49,218 nt of DNA, from positions 1 through 49,218 of the forward strand of contig JAQGAU010000046.1 of assembly GCA_034698045.1 (NCBI GenBank), given 5' to 3'. The DNA is from Paramacrobiotus richtersi (lineage: Eukaryota > Tardigrada > Eutardigrada > Parachela > Macrobiotidae). Shown here in pieces: positions 10,586-23,510 of the stretch. A program made the translations under genes and the position numbers. Each line of letters begins with the position of its first letter. Positions within the stretch are counted from its first letter, which is position 1. Under the pieces are notes generated by a model. The model had not been told where the DNA came from, ran no database searches, and worked only from the letters and a program-made list of their open reading frames with translations.

Positions 10586-12066
10586 ATGTCCGTCGATGAG
10601 ATGTCTACCGCCGAACTGGAGGCCGAGTTAGCCAACCTCACCCACACCATCGCGTCCAGACCGTCGAATGATCAGGTACTGCGAACAGAATGGACCAATC
10701 CCAGCGCCCTCGGTCGTGTGCAGTTGAAGCAGCGACGAACCCTGAAGGGACATTTAGCCAAAGTCTACGCACTGCAATGGGGTTCAGATTCCCGGCATTT
10801 GGTATCCGCTTCCCAGGACGGGAAACTGCTGGTCTGGGATACGTACACCACGAAAAAGGCCGGTGCCGTCTCGTTGAAGTGCAGCTGGGTGATGGCGTGT
10901 GCGTATGCGCCGTCGCGCACCACGGTCGCCAGTGGCGGACTGGACAATATGTGCTCGGTGTTCCGGTTGCAGGAGGAACGGACGCAGACGGCTGTACAGG
11001 ATAAAGCATGGCGGGAACTATCCGGTCATACCGGTTTCATCAGCTGCTGTAAATACCTGAGTGATGAGCAAATACTGACCAGTTCCGGTGATCGGACGTG
11101 TGCACTGTGGGATGTGGAGACGGGTCAAATGGCTACGCAGTATGCGAATCATGTGGGGGATGTTATGAGTTTGTCCATTTCCAGAGATAGTCGCACATTT
11201 GTTTCCGGTAAGCAATTAACACACGCTGGTTTACACTTCCGCACAGAATGCTTGTCTTGCAGTTGTTAATAATGACTCGTTATACATACGTACATACGGA
11301 AAACCGGTTTCGAGTTCGCATTGTTTTGTATAGACAAGGCAAATTATAGTTTTACATGGTGCACAAGTATAGCTGTACGTTGAAATCAACCCTGAATTAA
11401 AAAAAATAAGTTTACCCATAATCCGCATGCTTGATGTTAAAAAGTGTAATAAGTAAGTACAGTACGGTTCGTTCATATCATAACCGGAAGTGCAAATTAT
11501 AACCATTTTACGTATTTATTTTTCCAATAAAACTGATACAGATTTTCGTTTTTTTTCCATGAAGAAGACAGAGTAACGGCTTCTATAATTATTATTAATT
11601 AGTCCAGTGATGGTTGTCTGGTCAAACAGAGATGCTTGCGTTTCTAGGATCCTGTGATGCAACCAGTAAACTCTGGGATATTCGCGATGGGCTATGTCAC
11701 CAGACATTTTTCGGTCACGAAACTGATGTGAACAGTGTGGACTTTCATCCCAGTGGACTTGCCTTTGCGACCGCTTCCGAGGACACGTCTTGCCGGTTAT
11801 TCGATATTCGAGCCGATAAAGAACTAGCTGTGTACCAGCATGACAACAGTATGTCCATTGCTACCTGCGTGGCTTTTTCCAGATCAGGAAGACTGTTATT
11901 TACCGGTTATGAGGACGCGATTTGCAATGTCTGGGATACGGTGACCGGTGCCCGGGTGGGGGTCTTGTTGGGCGATGAGAATCGAGTCAGTGCGGTTGGT
12001 GTGACGCCAGACGGAAGTGCGGTGGCCACCGGGACATGGGACTGCTACGTCCACATTTGGAATTAG
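10586..12066 (+). CDS. GNB1: Heterotrimeric G-protein beta subunit (WD40), GNB1-like
   Basis: Seven-bladed WD40 propeller that pairs with G-gamma and binds G-alpha-GDP at the membrane. Two exons, 10586-11207 and 11648-12066, join in phase 1 to give 346 residues, against 340 in vertebrate GNB1-4. The N-terminal helix ([10 protein letters not shown]) is followed by the [29 protein letters not shown] and SGGLDN blades. The end is WDCYVHIWN, the family terminus. It is more diverged than typical animal GNB1: one blade reads LLGDENRVS where the family has LAGHDNRVS, and the [14 protein letters not shown] loop is longer. It could be the sole beta subunit or a second, faster-evolving paralogue. Three G-alpha genes lie within the next 18 kb. 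Confidence 0.95.
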
Positions 12067-12913
12067 TTACTTTTTGGTTGATTTTTACAAACGATTTGAT
12101 TTTTGCTCCGTTGCTTTTAAGACTGCCAAATACGCGGTTCCTATTAATGCGAGTATTCCATTTTTTTGTTTCGAGCTACGAATTCGCTCCAAAATGCAAT
12201 AACCAGATGGAAATTTTTTACTTATAGTTATTTTGTTTGTATTGCTGCAGAAAGTGACTGGATGGTTCCTACCGCAAATGTTTCATTGAAGAAGAAACTG
12301 TGCTGGTGCTATCGGTTATGACGATGATAAAACCTATTTCAAACGGGAAAAATCGCTATTTTCGCATTATGTAGTTACTATCAGTAGTATTTGCAAAAAT
12401 GACAATTTCTGCGCCATTTAACTTCCCAGTTTATAACGATTTCCCGTACTACGGTGGTGGGCAGTTACATTGGCTGCACACCTTCGACTGAAGAATAACG
12501 AAAAAATTTTTATCAAAATTTTAAATTATTTGAATAATAATCGGACAGTCGTCTCACAGAAGTGTTTTTATTTTCACCATATTTCGGCAATACGATCGAA
12601 GATTGTGAACTTGGCACGAGTAATTTGTTGGATCATCTTTTGCGAAACTTGTCAGTAAAGCCCGGAAGCTTATCAGTGTTACTGCAGTGATTCATCGAGT
12701 ACACCGCAGATGCGCACGTTTTACCTGTGCTGCTCGTCGTCAACAATCATTTCCTCGTCATCACGAGACAGCTTATACTTATAATCTGTACATTCCATTT
12801 GGAAGATCGCTCCACGATTCAGCCTCAGTGTTCAGAATCTTTTCTACTGCGTCATCAGTTTGAGAAATTTTGACGGACCGTCGAAACAGTCCAAGTCGTT
12901 CTCAGCCAGTATC
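12067..12913. other. Intergenic between G-beta and PTPN23
   Basis: This 847-bp spacer separates two genes on the same strand. It contains the G-beta 3' UTR and the PTPN23 promoter/5' leader. I see no supported coding exon, RNA or repeat; the open frame at 12470-12658 is AT-rich and unsupported. Confidence 0.5.
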
Positions 12914-15900
12914 ATGGAGGCTGCTCCAAGGTAATTATCGTTATACGTAGCATAATTATAAACTGAAAACGTTTGCGAAGTTGCGAAGTGTGATTTTCAG
13001 GTTAGCCATGTTATCTTTGGATTTGAAGGAAAGTCGCAACTATCCAGACTTTCGATTAGTACTTCGGCAGGTACGGCACGTTGAGTGTTCTTACTGTTAC
13101 ATTGTTAGTAAATAAACAAAAAAATAAATTATGATAAATATCAACGATAAATTATGGTAAATATTAACGATTTCCGAAGTTCCGCACGAGTGAATTATCT
13201 GTGATAGTCTCGAACTGTTTTTCTCTACCATAGTTTATCTCTGCAAATTACGGCGAGTCGGGAGCAGCGTACGATAGAGAATTGGTGGAGCTGGAAGGTC
13301 TACGAAACGTATGTCGCAGATTACGTTTTGGAAATTGTTATTATTTCACGGTGGAAATTTGTAGAGCGCAGTGAAAGCGCCGCGTGATATCAGCGGATGT
13401 AACGTTTTAAAACGGTATTTCTGCCAATTGAAAATGCTGTATCCTCGATTTCCTATGAAGGAAGATGAAGCAGCTGCTGTGGAATTTTCTTGGTAAGTTT
13501 GATATATTTTTTTATTAATGAATCTTCCTTGGTTTGTCAGATGCTTCCATTTAGAAACAAAGCAATTATAATCTAGAAAGATTTCATTTCCGGCAGAATT
13601 TTTATTTTAATTGTTTTTCCTTTTTATTGACGAATTTTTGTTTATAGGCAGGATAATTTTACTGCCAAAACAGTTGATTCTAAGGATCCGAAATTCGAAG
13701 AAGCCAATATTTTATACAACATTGGAGCACTGCATTCCCTGTTAGGCGCTGTTGATCGGCGTGTGGATCCTGAGGTATGGTTTTTCTGAGACAGGAATGA
13801 TTCTTTTGAACCAAATTTCTGTTTTACATAATTTATTTTACACAATTTATTTTACGTAATTTACATAACTTCATTTATTTATTTTACATGAGACCATAAT
13901 TAACTCATAGCAAAGTGCTGTCTCTGTGCATATGGAGCGTCTCATGATGTCATTTCAAGTTCAAGCATTTCAATTATCTTTTTCACGTTTTTCTCATTTC
14001 TTCGATTATACAGACGATGAAAGTAACCTGCACCCATTTCCAATGCGCCGCATGGGCATTCGAGCATCTTCGCGATAAGTATCCACGGATGCCGACATTT
14101 GATCTGTCCTTCGATGTTTTATCGTTTTATATAACGCTGATGCTGGTAAGTCTGAAGGCACACGTTACTGTAGCTTGGTCCGTATTTAATCATTTATTAT
14201 GCTTATTTATTATTGTTAACCGTTACAGGCTCAAGCGCAGGAATGTATACTGGAGAAATCCATTTTGGATAATCGGAAAAGCTCCATTATCTCCAAAGTT
14301 GCCGCACAAGTTGTAGAATATTATAAAGAGTGCTTGAAAGCCTTGGATAATGAAACAACCACGCGAATGCCCGGAATGGATAGTTTCAAGGTAAGAGTTG
14401 CGTTGATTTCTTGCTGACAGTTAAAATATTTGAAATTTTGCAGGATTTTATCCCGCGACAGCTGTTGGAATTAAAAGTCCAGTATTACCAGTGTATTACA
14501 TATTATCAGCTGGGATGTGTGGCGGAAGAGTCACAAAAATGGGGCGAACGGATTGCTTACTTGGACGCTGCCGCAAAAGAATTGGCGAGTTGTTCTAAAT
14601 TAATCAAGGTATTTAGCGAATATTGACTTTTCTCATTCGAGTGGATGACAGTATTCTTTTTTTCAGAATTGTGGTGACGATGATAATTGCCGGGAAGCTG
14701 TCAAATTCATTGGTGACATCGTGCAGCAAAAGTATATTTATTCATAGCTACCAAAATTTCCACTGACTTTATCAAATTTACTTGTTTTCTACAGGTTAGC
14801 GGCTGCAAAAAAGGATAATGATTTCGTATATCATGAACGAATTCCCGATGTAAATACAATGCCTCCAGTTAAAGGTGGGTTAATGAGAAACTGAGAATTT
14901 TGTTAGGTAATCCGGAAGTTTTGGAGAATTAAGAAGTTTAATGAAGAATTTAATTTTTAATTAAAAATTTTTGCAGAAGTACCATAATTTCTTTCTCATG
15001 TTGGTTTTGTTAGGAGTTTCGCTGGTGAAGGGCATACCGTTAAATGAAACCGAATATGCATCTCAGGATATCTTTGTACGGTTGATACCGATTTCCGCAC
15101 ATGAAAAGGCTTCGTTATACAGGTTCGTTGTATTATTTTTGGCATCGCTAATACTGCTATTATTGACGATTTTTTCTGTTTCAGTGAGAAGAAAGCTGAT
15201 ATGCTGCGAAACATTACTGAGAAGATTGAAAATAAAGACGTGGAGTTATTGTACGCGTGAACCCTGCGTTTCGCGGTAGAACAGGGGTGAAAATGCTTTA
15301 ACGTTGTAGGTCGATTTTGTCCGCATTGCGTCTGGAGCAGTTGCATGTTCCAGTGTCGTTTAATACTATTCCGCAGAATCTTTTGGATATGATGGCGTCG
15401 TTTCGCGGCGAAGGAGATGTCTCTCGGAATATAGCTCGTCAAGCTGAGACACTGAACGACGCAACGGAAGATGTCCGGCGCTTGAACGAAGATATCGGAA
15501 GATTGTTAGAGGACTTGAAAAAGGTAGATCAGTGAAAATGCTGTTTGTATCCGATACGTATAACGCTGTTACTTGTATGTGCGGTTTACTTTGAGTGTAC
15601 TGTATGTTTGATATTTCAGGCATCGCTCGACGAAACGCAACGATCCCAAGTGTCGCAGTATGAAAGCGAACACGGTCGTTATTCCGGTGCTCTTGCTGCT
15701 GCTGTATCGTCCAGCGATGATCTGCAACATTTCATGGACTCGTATAGCACCGTACTTGATCTTCTGAGTGGTCCGGTGGAAGGCATCAAAACCAGCCTAC
15801 CATCAGTTGATATGGAGAAAAGTACCAAAACACTTGAATTCCATCAAATTAGAACGTTAGTTATTTAATGTTTGTTGGTTATTCAGTGACCAATGAAAAA

Positions 15901-18900
15901 GAAGACGCCAAGGAACTGGAGCGCTTACTGGGGAAAGTGGAGGAAATGAAGCGCCAGCGATTGGAATTTCTTTCCCAGCTGCGTGAAAGTCTGCAGGGCG
16001 ATGACATCACCAAGAAGGTTCTAGCTGTTGCGGATGATAATATGGATGCGTTCTTTCAAAAGGAACTGGAGAAGCATTCGTCTGTTGTGACGCTGTTGGA
16101 ACAGAACATGAATGCACAAGAGAATATCATCGCTGCAGTTACTGCTGTTGTCGAACGCTTGGCTGATCTGCGTGCCAAACTGGTTACTACAAGCTTGAAG
16201 TATGACGAATACGGTTTGAGAAAATTGCTGTTAGCTGAATTAGTAAACAATGACATATTATAGATTAATATTTGCATATTTGGGTTTTTGATATTTGTAA
16301 TTGTGATTTATTTCTTTAGGCGCGAGGAAGAACTGAAGAAGTACGACGCAGCATACCGATCCTATCAAACGTTTGCTGAAAAAGTTGCGGAAGGACTGGA
16401 GTTCTACCATTCATTCAAGGATATGCTGGTCAAACTGAAATCCAAAGTGGAAATACTACTGAAGCAAGCGGCACCTGTTGCTCCAAAGATCACACGGCCT
16501 CCTGCGGCGGTGTTGTCGCCAGCTGCCGCGCCCGCAGGAAATATGGCGACGGTGCAAGGGCCGACTCTACGGGATTACCTGAGTAGGAAAAGTCAACCGA
16601 ACAATGAACCTGCTGCTCCGGCCTCGTACAATATGAGCTCTTCGTACAAGCCAGGCGAAGCGTCTTTTGCATCGGCTTCATCTTCCTCTGTGCAGTCTAT
16701 GTCTGCTAAACCTACACTGCGGGATTACCTCGAAGCAAAAACAGGCGGTCATTCTGTCTCCGGTTATCCCATAGCGAATGTAAGTATGCAGTAGATCTGA
16801 TGAAATATGTTTTAGCACCCTTTCATATGTCAAAAGATTGTTTGAATTGATTGTTAACCAATCCCTTCTCTCGTAGCGGGACGCGGGAGTGTATGGTCAG
16901 CCGACGTCTTATGGGATGCCAGAGTCACCGATGCATTATCAGCCAGAATCGCATGCATATCAAGCTTACCGTAACCAGCCAGTGACGTATCCAGAGCGTC
17001 AACCACCGGCTGTTCCCGCCGTCCAACCGCTTCGTCCACCGTCCGTCCGCATGCCTCCGCCACCATCGGCTACCCAGCCCGCACTGTTCTCTGGATCCAC
17101 ATTTCCTGCACAACCAAGCATTCACCAGCCCCAGCACGGTTACGTCAACCCGAGTGATCCGGGAACATCCGGTCATGGAAGTCAGTACGCGAATTTCTCG
17201 ACGGTTTCTGGTAATTCCAACTGGAATCAGCACTCTGCTCAGAACCAACATCCTAGTCAACCCAATATGAATGCCAACCACAATGTGTATTCCGGCCAGT
17301 CCGGTGTGAATTCCAGTCAGAATCAGTATCTCAACCATTCTAGTGCGACTTCTCAACAAAACGTGTATTCTAATCAGTCCGTTCACCATAATGTCTACTC
17401 GGAGCCTCAGAGTGTGAATCAGTATCCGGGGTCAAATGTAGCTGCCCCTCAGTACCAAACCGCAGCATACAGCGTGCCGCAGGTTTCCGGTGGTTATAAT
17501 AACGCCTCTCAGCATCCAAATACAACATATGGGATGCAGCAGAGTCCAGCCAGCTTTAACGCTCATTCTCAAGCTCAGCCGCAACAGCAATGGATGGCAT
17601 CGCACACGCCGAGTGATTTGCCACAAGGAATCCCTGGGCGTGCTGCAGCATCTCCAGCGGTATTCTCTGGTCACTCCCAGCAGATTCCCCAACCGAATGC
17701 GAATTTTCAACCAGCAGCTTACCCCTCCGTATCGCATATTGGAACAAGCCATCCTAATGTCCCTTATTCCCAAACAAGTGGATCATTCCCAAATCACAAT
17801 CAGCAGACGCCGTATAATCCTGGCAACTTTGTCCAAAGTCAAACGGGTATAGTGAACAATGGGTACTCAGCGCCGAGTATGGCTACGAATACGAGTAATA
17901 CAGCGTCCATTCCAATGACCAACCAGTCTCAAAATAGCGGTCTGAACCAAAACCAAAATCCCTGGAGCACCGCGACAAATGCCCCCACTGGTCAGGTGCT
18001 GCAGCCGCAGTACCAAACACCGACTCAGCAGGATAACACCAGATTTGCTCCACCTCCGGCGCCATCTCCCCAGCCTCCAGTGCTCCTGCAAAAGCAGTCG
18101 AAATCTCCATTGGACGACATCGATATATCTTTGCCAGAAAGCTCGGTGATGATTCCCCGTCGAGCCCCGTTTAAATCTCAACAATCAGCGGACGAACTGT
18201 TGACTGTGCTGACTTCACCAGCCGTGCAAGAAGATCTGCCTATCCTGAAGCCGGAAGTGCTGACGGTTGATGACATCAAACGCATCAAAGAACAGCGGGA
18301 CCATGTACCGACGAGAGATCGGCTGACGGATCCGGAGGTGCTCCAGAAAGTTGCGAATGAACTTCGAGAGTTTCAGAAAACTTCTGAGGAAGTCGTCAGT
18401 AATCCTGAAACACTTGAGCGGATATGGAAGGTAGAGGATACATAATATAATTTAATACAGAAACTTTGCGAATAATATCGAATAATCTGCAATAGTTCGT
18501 TTCGTCGCTGTGTATTGAATTGTTTTGCTTTTTAAGCAACTGCGGGATATTCAGGAGCGTGATTCCAGAAAGCATCCGATCGGCGTCGCTCGATGCTATC
18601 CAAACAAAAATCGAGATACAAGAATCATGCCATGTATGCGTTTCCGTTTTACCAAACCGCTGCGTATTAACACTTTCTATATTTCCAGACGATTTCTCAA
18701 GAATCATCCTTCAGGGAAGTGACGATGATTACATTAATGCATCGTTGATCGAGGTTGGTTGCAGTTTACATTTCGTTAGTTTTCAACGACATACTGTGGT
18801 ACAGAGGGAATTGTTTTTCGATAGGAAATTGATGAACACTGTCCTAAAATGATTGCAACACAAACGCCCATGCCAAATACAGTGCAGGATTTCTGGATGA

Positions 18901-20242
18901 TGATTCTGGAACAAGGGGTCGAAGTTGTTGCAGCGATTATGACGGAATACGAGGTACGTGTGTCGCTGTAAAGTACTCAGTGGGATTGATAGAAAATGTG
19001 TCCCTTCATCAATACAGGTCAAGGAATTCGCGTACTGGCCTCTACACAGGCAAACCGTAGCGAATTTGGGATCCATTACTGTAACTCTCCAGAAAGAGCC
19101 GGCCGAGACAGCAGCCCATGTTATGCGGATGTTGACTGTCACAAATCAGATCGTATGTTACAGTCCTTTTAATATTATTGTCCGGGTACCCGTAATCTTT
19201 TTCTTTTGCAGACCAAAGTTTCACGGAATATCGTACACGTGTTGTTTAAGTCCTGGCCAGCTGAGTAAGTCGAATTTCCGTTTTCGGTACATGCGACACA
19301 GAGTGAAACGTACCAGTCCTTTTATTTTTAGTGGTGTGCCTCGCGTGACTTTCGAATTCGCCAGATTTGTACAGGAAGTCGGTGGATACCAGAGGAGTCA
19401 GCGCGTGGCAAGTAAACCTTTGGTAGTGCATTGCAAGTACGTTCGTTTAATTGCAAAACCATTTAATGGACAAATGCCGATTTTTGTTCTATCTGTTTTA
19501 TTTAGTTTGGGTGTCGGTCCCACTGGGGTATTTTGCGCCGCCACGGCATTCTATTCATCCATTATCGCCGGATCTGGATCGCTGGATATCACGGAAACCA
19601 TCTGTAAACTGCGCAATCGACGAAAGTATCTTGTTGACCATAAGGATCAGCTGAGATTCCTGTATGACCTGTGCATTACCATCAGTCGTCAAATCCTTCA
19701 CCGGTGTAAGCAATTCACGCGTTTTGCCATATGAATAGTTGCGGTGTTACATTTTCATTGACTTACGTATTACGATTCATGAGGACATATTCATTAACTG
19801 TTTTGAACCGGTTTTGTGATATTTAGACGGTTTGCTTCCGGATTACGCGGAACCAACACTGAATGCATCACATACAGCTTCTCCCGCCAAACCTCGTCCA
19901 CCACAATCTGTGACACCGCTTCCGGATGTTTTGAACGATATCCGACAGGAACTGCAGCGGAACAGCGCCACACCACCCCTCCAACCGGAGAAAATTGTCG
20001 AAACGGTAGCTGTTGACGCTGGCGAGAAAACAGCGGAAAAAGACGAAAAACTCGGGCTTTTGGATGAACTGCCCTCGCGACTGACGGATTTGAATCTGCA
20101 GCTGGATACGAGTGTTTCCGATCGGAAAAAGCGGATAACAAAAGACAGTTTTGTTAATCCAAGTGGGGGGTTGATGGGGAAGAAGGCGGATGATGGTGAT
20201 CCGTTTGCTGGGTTAGATCCGTTTTGGTCCATGAAAAAATAG
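12914..20242 (+). CDS. PTPN23: HD-PTP / Myopic: BRO1-domain ESCRT adaptor with a degenerate phosphatase domain
   Basis: ESCRT-associated adaptor that sorts ubiquitinated receptors at endosomes. There are 25 exons, starting 12914-12930, 13001-13070, 13234-13308, 13365-13492, 13648-13774, 14014-14145, 14229-14390 and 14444-14608. Exons 9-16 run from 14667 to 16779; a long exon is 16877-18430; the PTP exons run from 18537 to 19705; the last is 19827-20242. All phases close, giving about 1722 residues (human 1636). Order: BRO1 domain (1-376), V-shaped coiled-coil domain (to about 700), Gln/Asn/Pro/Ser-rich linker in one exon (to 1323), PTP domain (to about 1584) and a tail ending DPFAGLDPFW. That tail is the same terminus seen in human HD-PTP. 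The PTP signature HCx5R reads HCNLGVGP, so the Cys is kept and the Arg is Pro; the WPD loop is WPA. Two PTLRDYL copies lie upstream of the linker. The protein is predicted catalytically dead. Exon 14 was ended at 15821 from homology. Confidence 0.95.
16559..16734 (+). repeat. Duplicated PTLRDYL peptide motif inside PTPN23
   Basis: The peptide PTLRDYL is encoded at 16561-16581 and again at 16711-16731, each followed by basic residues (SRK, EAK). The copies sit between the V-domain and the Gln-rich linker. Repetition of a short linear motif in an otherwise disordered stretch suggests a bivalent binding site; its partner is unknown to me. Confidence 0.7.
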
Positions 20243-20941
20243 GGCTGAATTTTGGTTTGCTTTGGGCTTTCAATTTTTTTGTCGTAGTCATGTTCGGTTG
20301 CTGTGTATGATAGGAATTTTTTCGTTCACGATTCATTGTAGATTTCTGTGATTGTCAAAGCACGGAAGACAGATTTTTTTAATACCGTTGCACAATCGTA
20401 ACTTGTAGTAAAGCACGTTCAAGTTTAATGAGCGAATATTTTTCGGCAAGTTTTTATACGGAAAATTAAACATTTGCACAGAAGTTCACGGTGTCGTCTC
20501 GCTTATCTTCACTATCGATAAGATAAGGTTAAACTGCACTTGTAGTTACTATACAGCCTGCGCACCTTTTCGATTGTGTTGCATTTTGGCTGTTTAGCGA
20601 AATACTGTGAAGTACCCTTTTTTACAATAGAGTTGCATATAAGTAGATTAAACGTATTCGAGATATGCTGCGACAAAGAAAAGCATTTGTGCTGTAATGA
20701 CAATTGTTAGTAATGTGATAACAGATACTTCTATACAGGGTTATGTTCAGCGCGAATGTCAGATGGTTACACATTCAGTGAACGTTATTTGCGTTTGTAC
20801 AGATACGACAACACTGCAACTATTTGATCACTCACTAGCCTGGGCATACGATTGTCGGTTGTCTAAATTAAAATAATTTTGGAACTACACTTTTTTCTTT
20901 TTATTTTCTATAAAACAGCACGTGTCCAAGCGATTTGTAAG
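20243..20941. other. Intergenic between PTPN23 and first G-alpha gene
   Basis: This 699-bp spacer lies between two plus-strand genes and should hold the PTPN23 3' UTR and the G-alpha promoter. An open frame extends upstream of the G-alpha ATG to 20879, but only from a TTG codon, so it is taken as 5' UTR. Confidence 0.5.
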
Positions 20942-22437
20942 ATGGTGTTCCTAATTCCCTGTCCTTGCGGCAAATCGAAAATCGATCCGGAAGCAAAGAG
21001 GATCCATGATACTATAAAAAGAGAACTCCAGCGGAGTCGAGAATTTTACCGGAATGAGATGAAAATCCTTTTGTTAGGCACCGGTGAAGCGGGCAAATCC
21101 ACCATTCTCAAGCAAATACAAATGATACATGGGAAAAAATTCTCCGATGTCGAACGGAAACACTTTGCTGTGCAGATTCGCCGGAACCTTCTAGATGCCG
21201 TCCAGACTTTATTACGCGCTATGGATGATCTAAAAATCCCTATCGCCAAGCAGTCAAACATCCCGATAAAACAGACCATTCAGCTGATTAACTCGGCGGA
21301 GTTCGTTTGTGAGGAGGACACCTTCCGGATGATTCATGAGCTGTGGTCAGATGCCGGTGTTCAACAGGTGTATGAGCGTCGCCGGGAGTTCGTTCTTAGT
21401 GATTCCGCCGAATTCTTTCTGGATAAGGCATTGCTGATCGGAGAAGACAATTTCCTTCCGGATGATGACTGTATTATGCGGATGCGGGTGGCTACAACAG
21501 GGATTGTGGAGTATCCCGCTCAGTTTCAAGGTATGTAAATAGAATTTGCAGCATGAACGAATTTTCTAATTAAATATTATATATGATGTAATATTCGTGA
21601 TAGTGTTATATATACGAGAATTTTTTAACTGATTGCTATATAATAATAATTACTATAGACTATTATATTTTGATTACTTTGCTATTTTTAGATTAATTTT
21701 TGATCCAGCAGTAATTTAGTTGATGTAGCTTACTATAGTCCATGTACGATGTTATCTACGTGGCAATGTTATAAATATAATAACCTTCTAACTGATTAGT
21801 CTGTAGTTAATTACTATAGATGACTATGTACATATATGATTATTTTACTACTTTCAGTTTGATTTTTGATTCAGTAGTAATTTGGTTTAATTTAGCTTTA
21901 ATTGTTTAAGGTATGCACCTGTTATTCGTCGATGTTGGCGGGCAGCGTTCGGAGCGTCGGAAATGGATCAACGCATTCGACACCGTATCCTGTTTATTTT
22001 TCGTGGCATCCTTGTCCGAGTACGATCAGTTTATATCTGATCCTGATCCGCCAAAAGTTGCCCGGAAGAACCGCATGGAAGAAAGCGTCAATTTGTTCGA
22101 CACTATACTGCGGCTGCCACATTTTCGAAAGTGTGCAATAATATTATTCCTTAACAAAATGGATCTCTTGGAAAAGAAGCTGCCGCATTGTAAGCTGGAG
22201 GAGCATTTTCCGGATTTTACACTGCTACCCGAAACAGAAGGAAGCGAGTACAGTAGAGCAAAAAAGTTTATCAAATGTCTGTACACAGAGGTTTTTACCG
22301 GTAATCGTTCGGGAAAAGAGGATAAACTGTATTCGCATTTTACCTGTGCAACAGATCGGAGTTGTGTTGAACGGGTGTATCAGAGTATTTGTGATGATAT
22401 TTTGAGCAGAGCACTGAGGGACTATTCGCTGTCCTGA
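20942..22437 (+). CDS. G-protein alpha subunit, divergent, Gq-like
   Basis: GTP-binding alpha subunit that couples receptors to effectors. Exons 20942-21530 and 21911-22437 join in phase 1 to give 371 residues. The P-loop is GTGEAGKST (46-54); switch I is RVATTGIVEYP, closest to Gq-type RVPTTGIIEYP; switch II DVGGQRSERRKW (204 on) keeps the catalytic Gln. NKMD and TCAT guanine-binding motifs are present. The N-terminus has Cys 7 and 9, possible palmitoylation sites, and no Gly2 for myristoylation. The C-terminus ALRDYSLS differs from Gq NLKEYNLV, so receptor choice may differ. I chose the ATG at 20942 because the upstream frame opens only at TTG. The helical domain is strongly diverged, so a fixed class assignment is unsafe. 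Confidence 0.92.
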
Positions 22438-23510
22438 ACAATTTTGAATTGAACTTTAAGATGCCATATTTTTATGTTGGTTTGGGTTGGAGCTCCGCAT
22501 TGTTAATTAAATGCAGAATTCTATTAAAAGTGTTGATTTGCAGATTATTTTCACCCGATATCACAGAACTTAACAAAATTAATACTGCCCGGTGTTTAAG
22601 ATATTCGTTTGCGATGTTTAATCAGATAGCGCACCGTATATACATTAATGTATATAAAGACTGTAACGATATCGATATCATAAGACATTCTGTATTTTTC
22701 AAGATTTCATCGTGACGATGACACTGTGTCTGCGTAACGTGAAAACAGTCACTGCTCGCAAAACGCATACTTGTCGAATACAGTTGCTTGCTTTTTCATT
22801 TACCTTATAAAACATATTTATACATTAAACACATTACACAAAAAAACACATATTTATAATAATAATAAAATTATAAACTATAATAATATTAAAATTATAT
22901 TATAATAAAACCCATATTTATTATATACATCGTTATAATAACCCGAAGCATTCAGCCACCATGCACATTAAGAATTTCGAGCTAATCTGACAGATTAGTG
23001 GGTGTTCCGCGTTGTGACCTTTGCCTTGTCCGTCTCGCAACATCGAGGCTTTATCAGTAGGCCACAGATAATTTGAAATAATCTGCTTACAAGCAAAACT
23101 CACAATGTCTAGATGTGTTCTACCTTGAACAAAACAGAACATTTTCGGTAGTTTTTGTTCTAGACGACGTTTTAGAATGCGATAGTTTACTCGACATCGG
23201 GAACCATTGTACTTTTATTGTACCATTGCAATTCTTTTTCTTTTTTTAACTATAGTTATAATTAAGCACAAACTCAATATACCTGAAATACAGCAGCTTC
23301 TCTATTAAGTTTACGGTAAACCGGAAACAAATATGCACATTGAACCAACAAAATATTGATAAGAGCGATAACGCAGTATAACACAGAACACATCTAAAAT
23401 GTCTTTTCTCGGCGCATTTTGCTGCTGTACACTATTGCTTACAATATTTCGTACACTAACGTGCTATAATCAACTCTTTTACAAACTTACAATCATCTAT
23501 ACACATTCGA
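22438..23510. other. Intergenic between the two plus-strand G-alpha genes, with AT-rich tract
   Basis: This 1.07-kb spacer holds an AT-rich simple-sequence stretch (about 22800-22930, TAATAATAAAATTATA-type) with AATAAA words that could serve the first G-alpha. The remainder is presumed promoter of the second. The open frame at 22933-23142 (-) is not supported. Confidence 0.5.

Noticed and set aside
15822-15868. Extension of PTPN23 exon 14 to the stop at 15868
   Set aside because: Ending at 15821 gives a phase-1 junction that matches the family; the longer reading ends in a stop without joining the next exon.
20879-20941. N-terminal extension of the first G-alpha
   Set aside because: It opens only at a TTG codon and is hydrophobic, unlike G-alpha N-termini.
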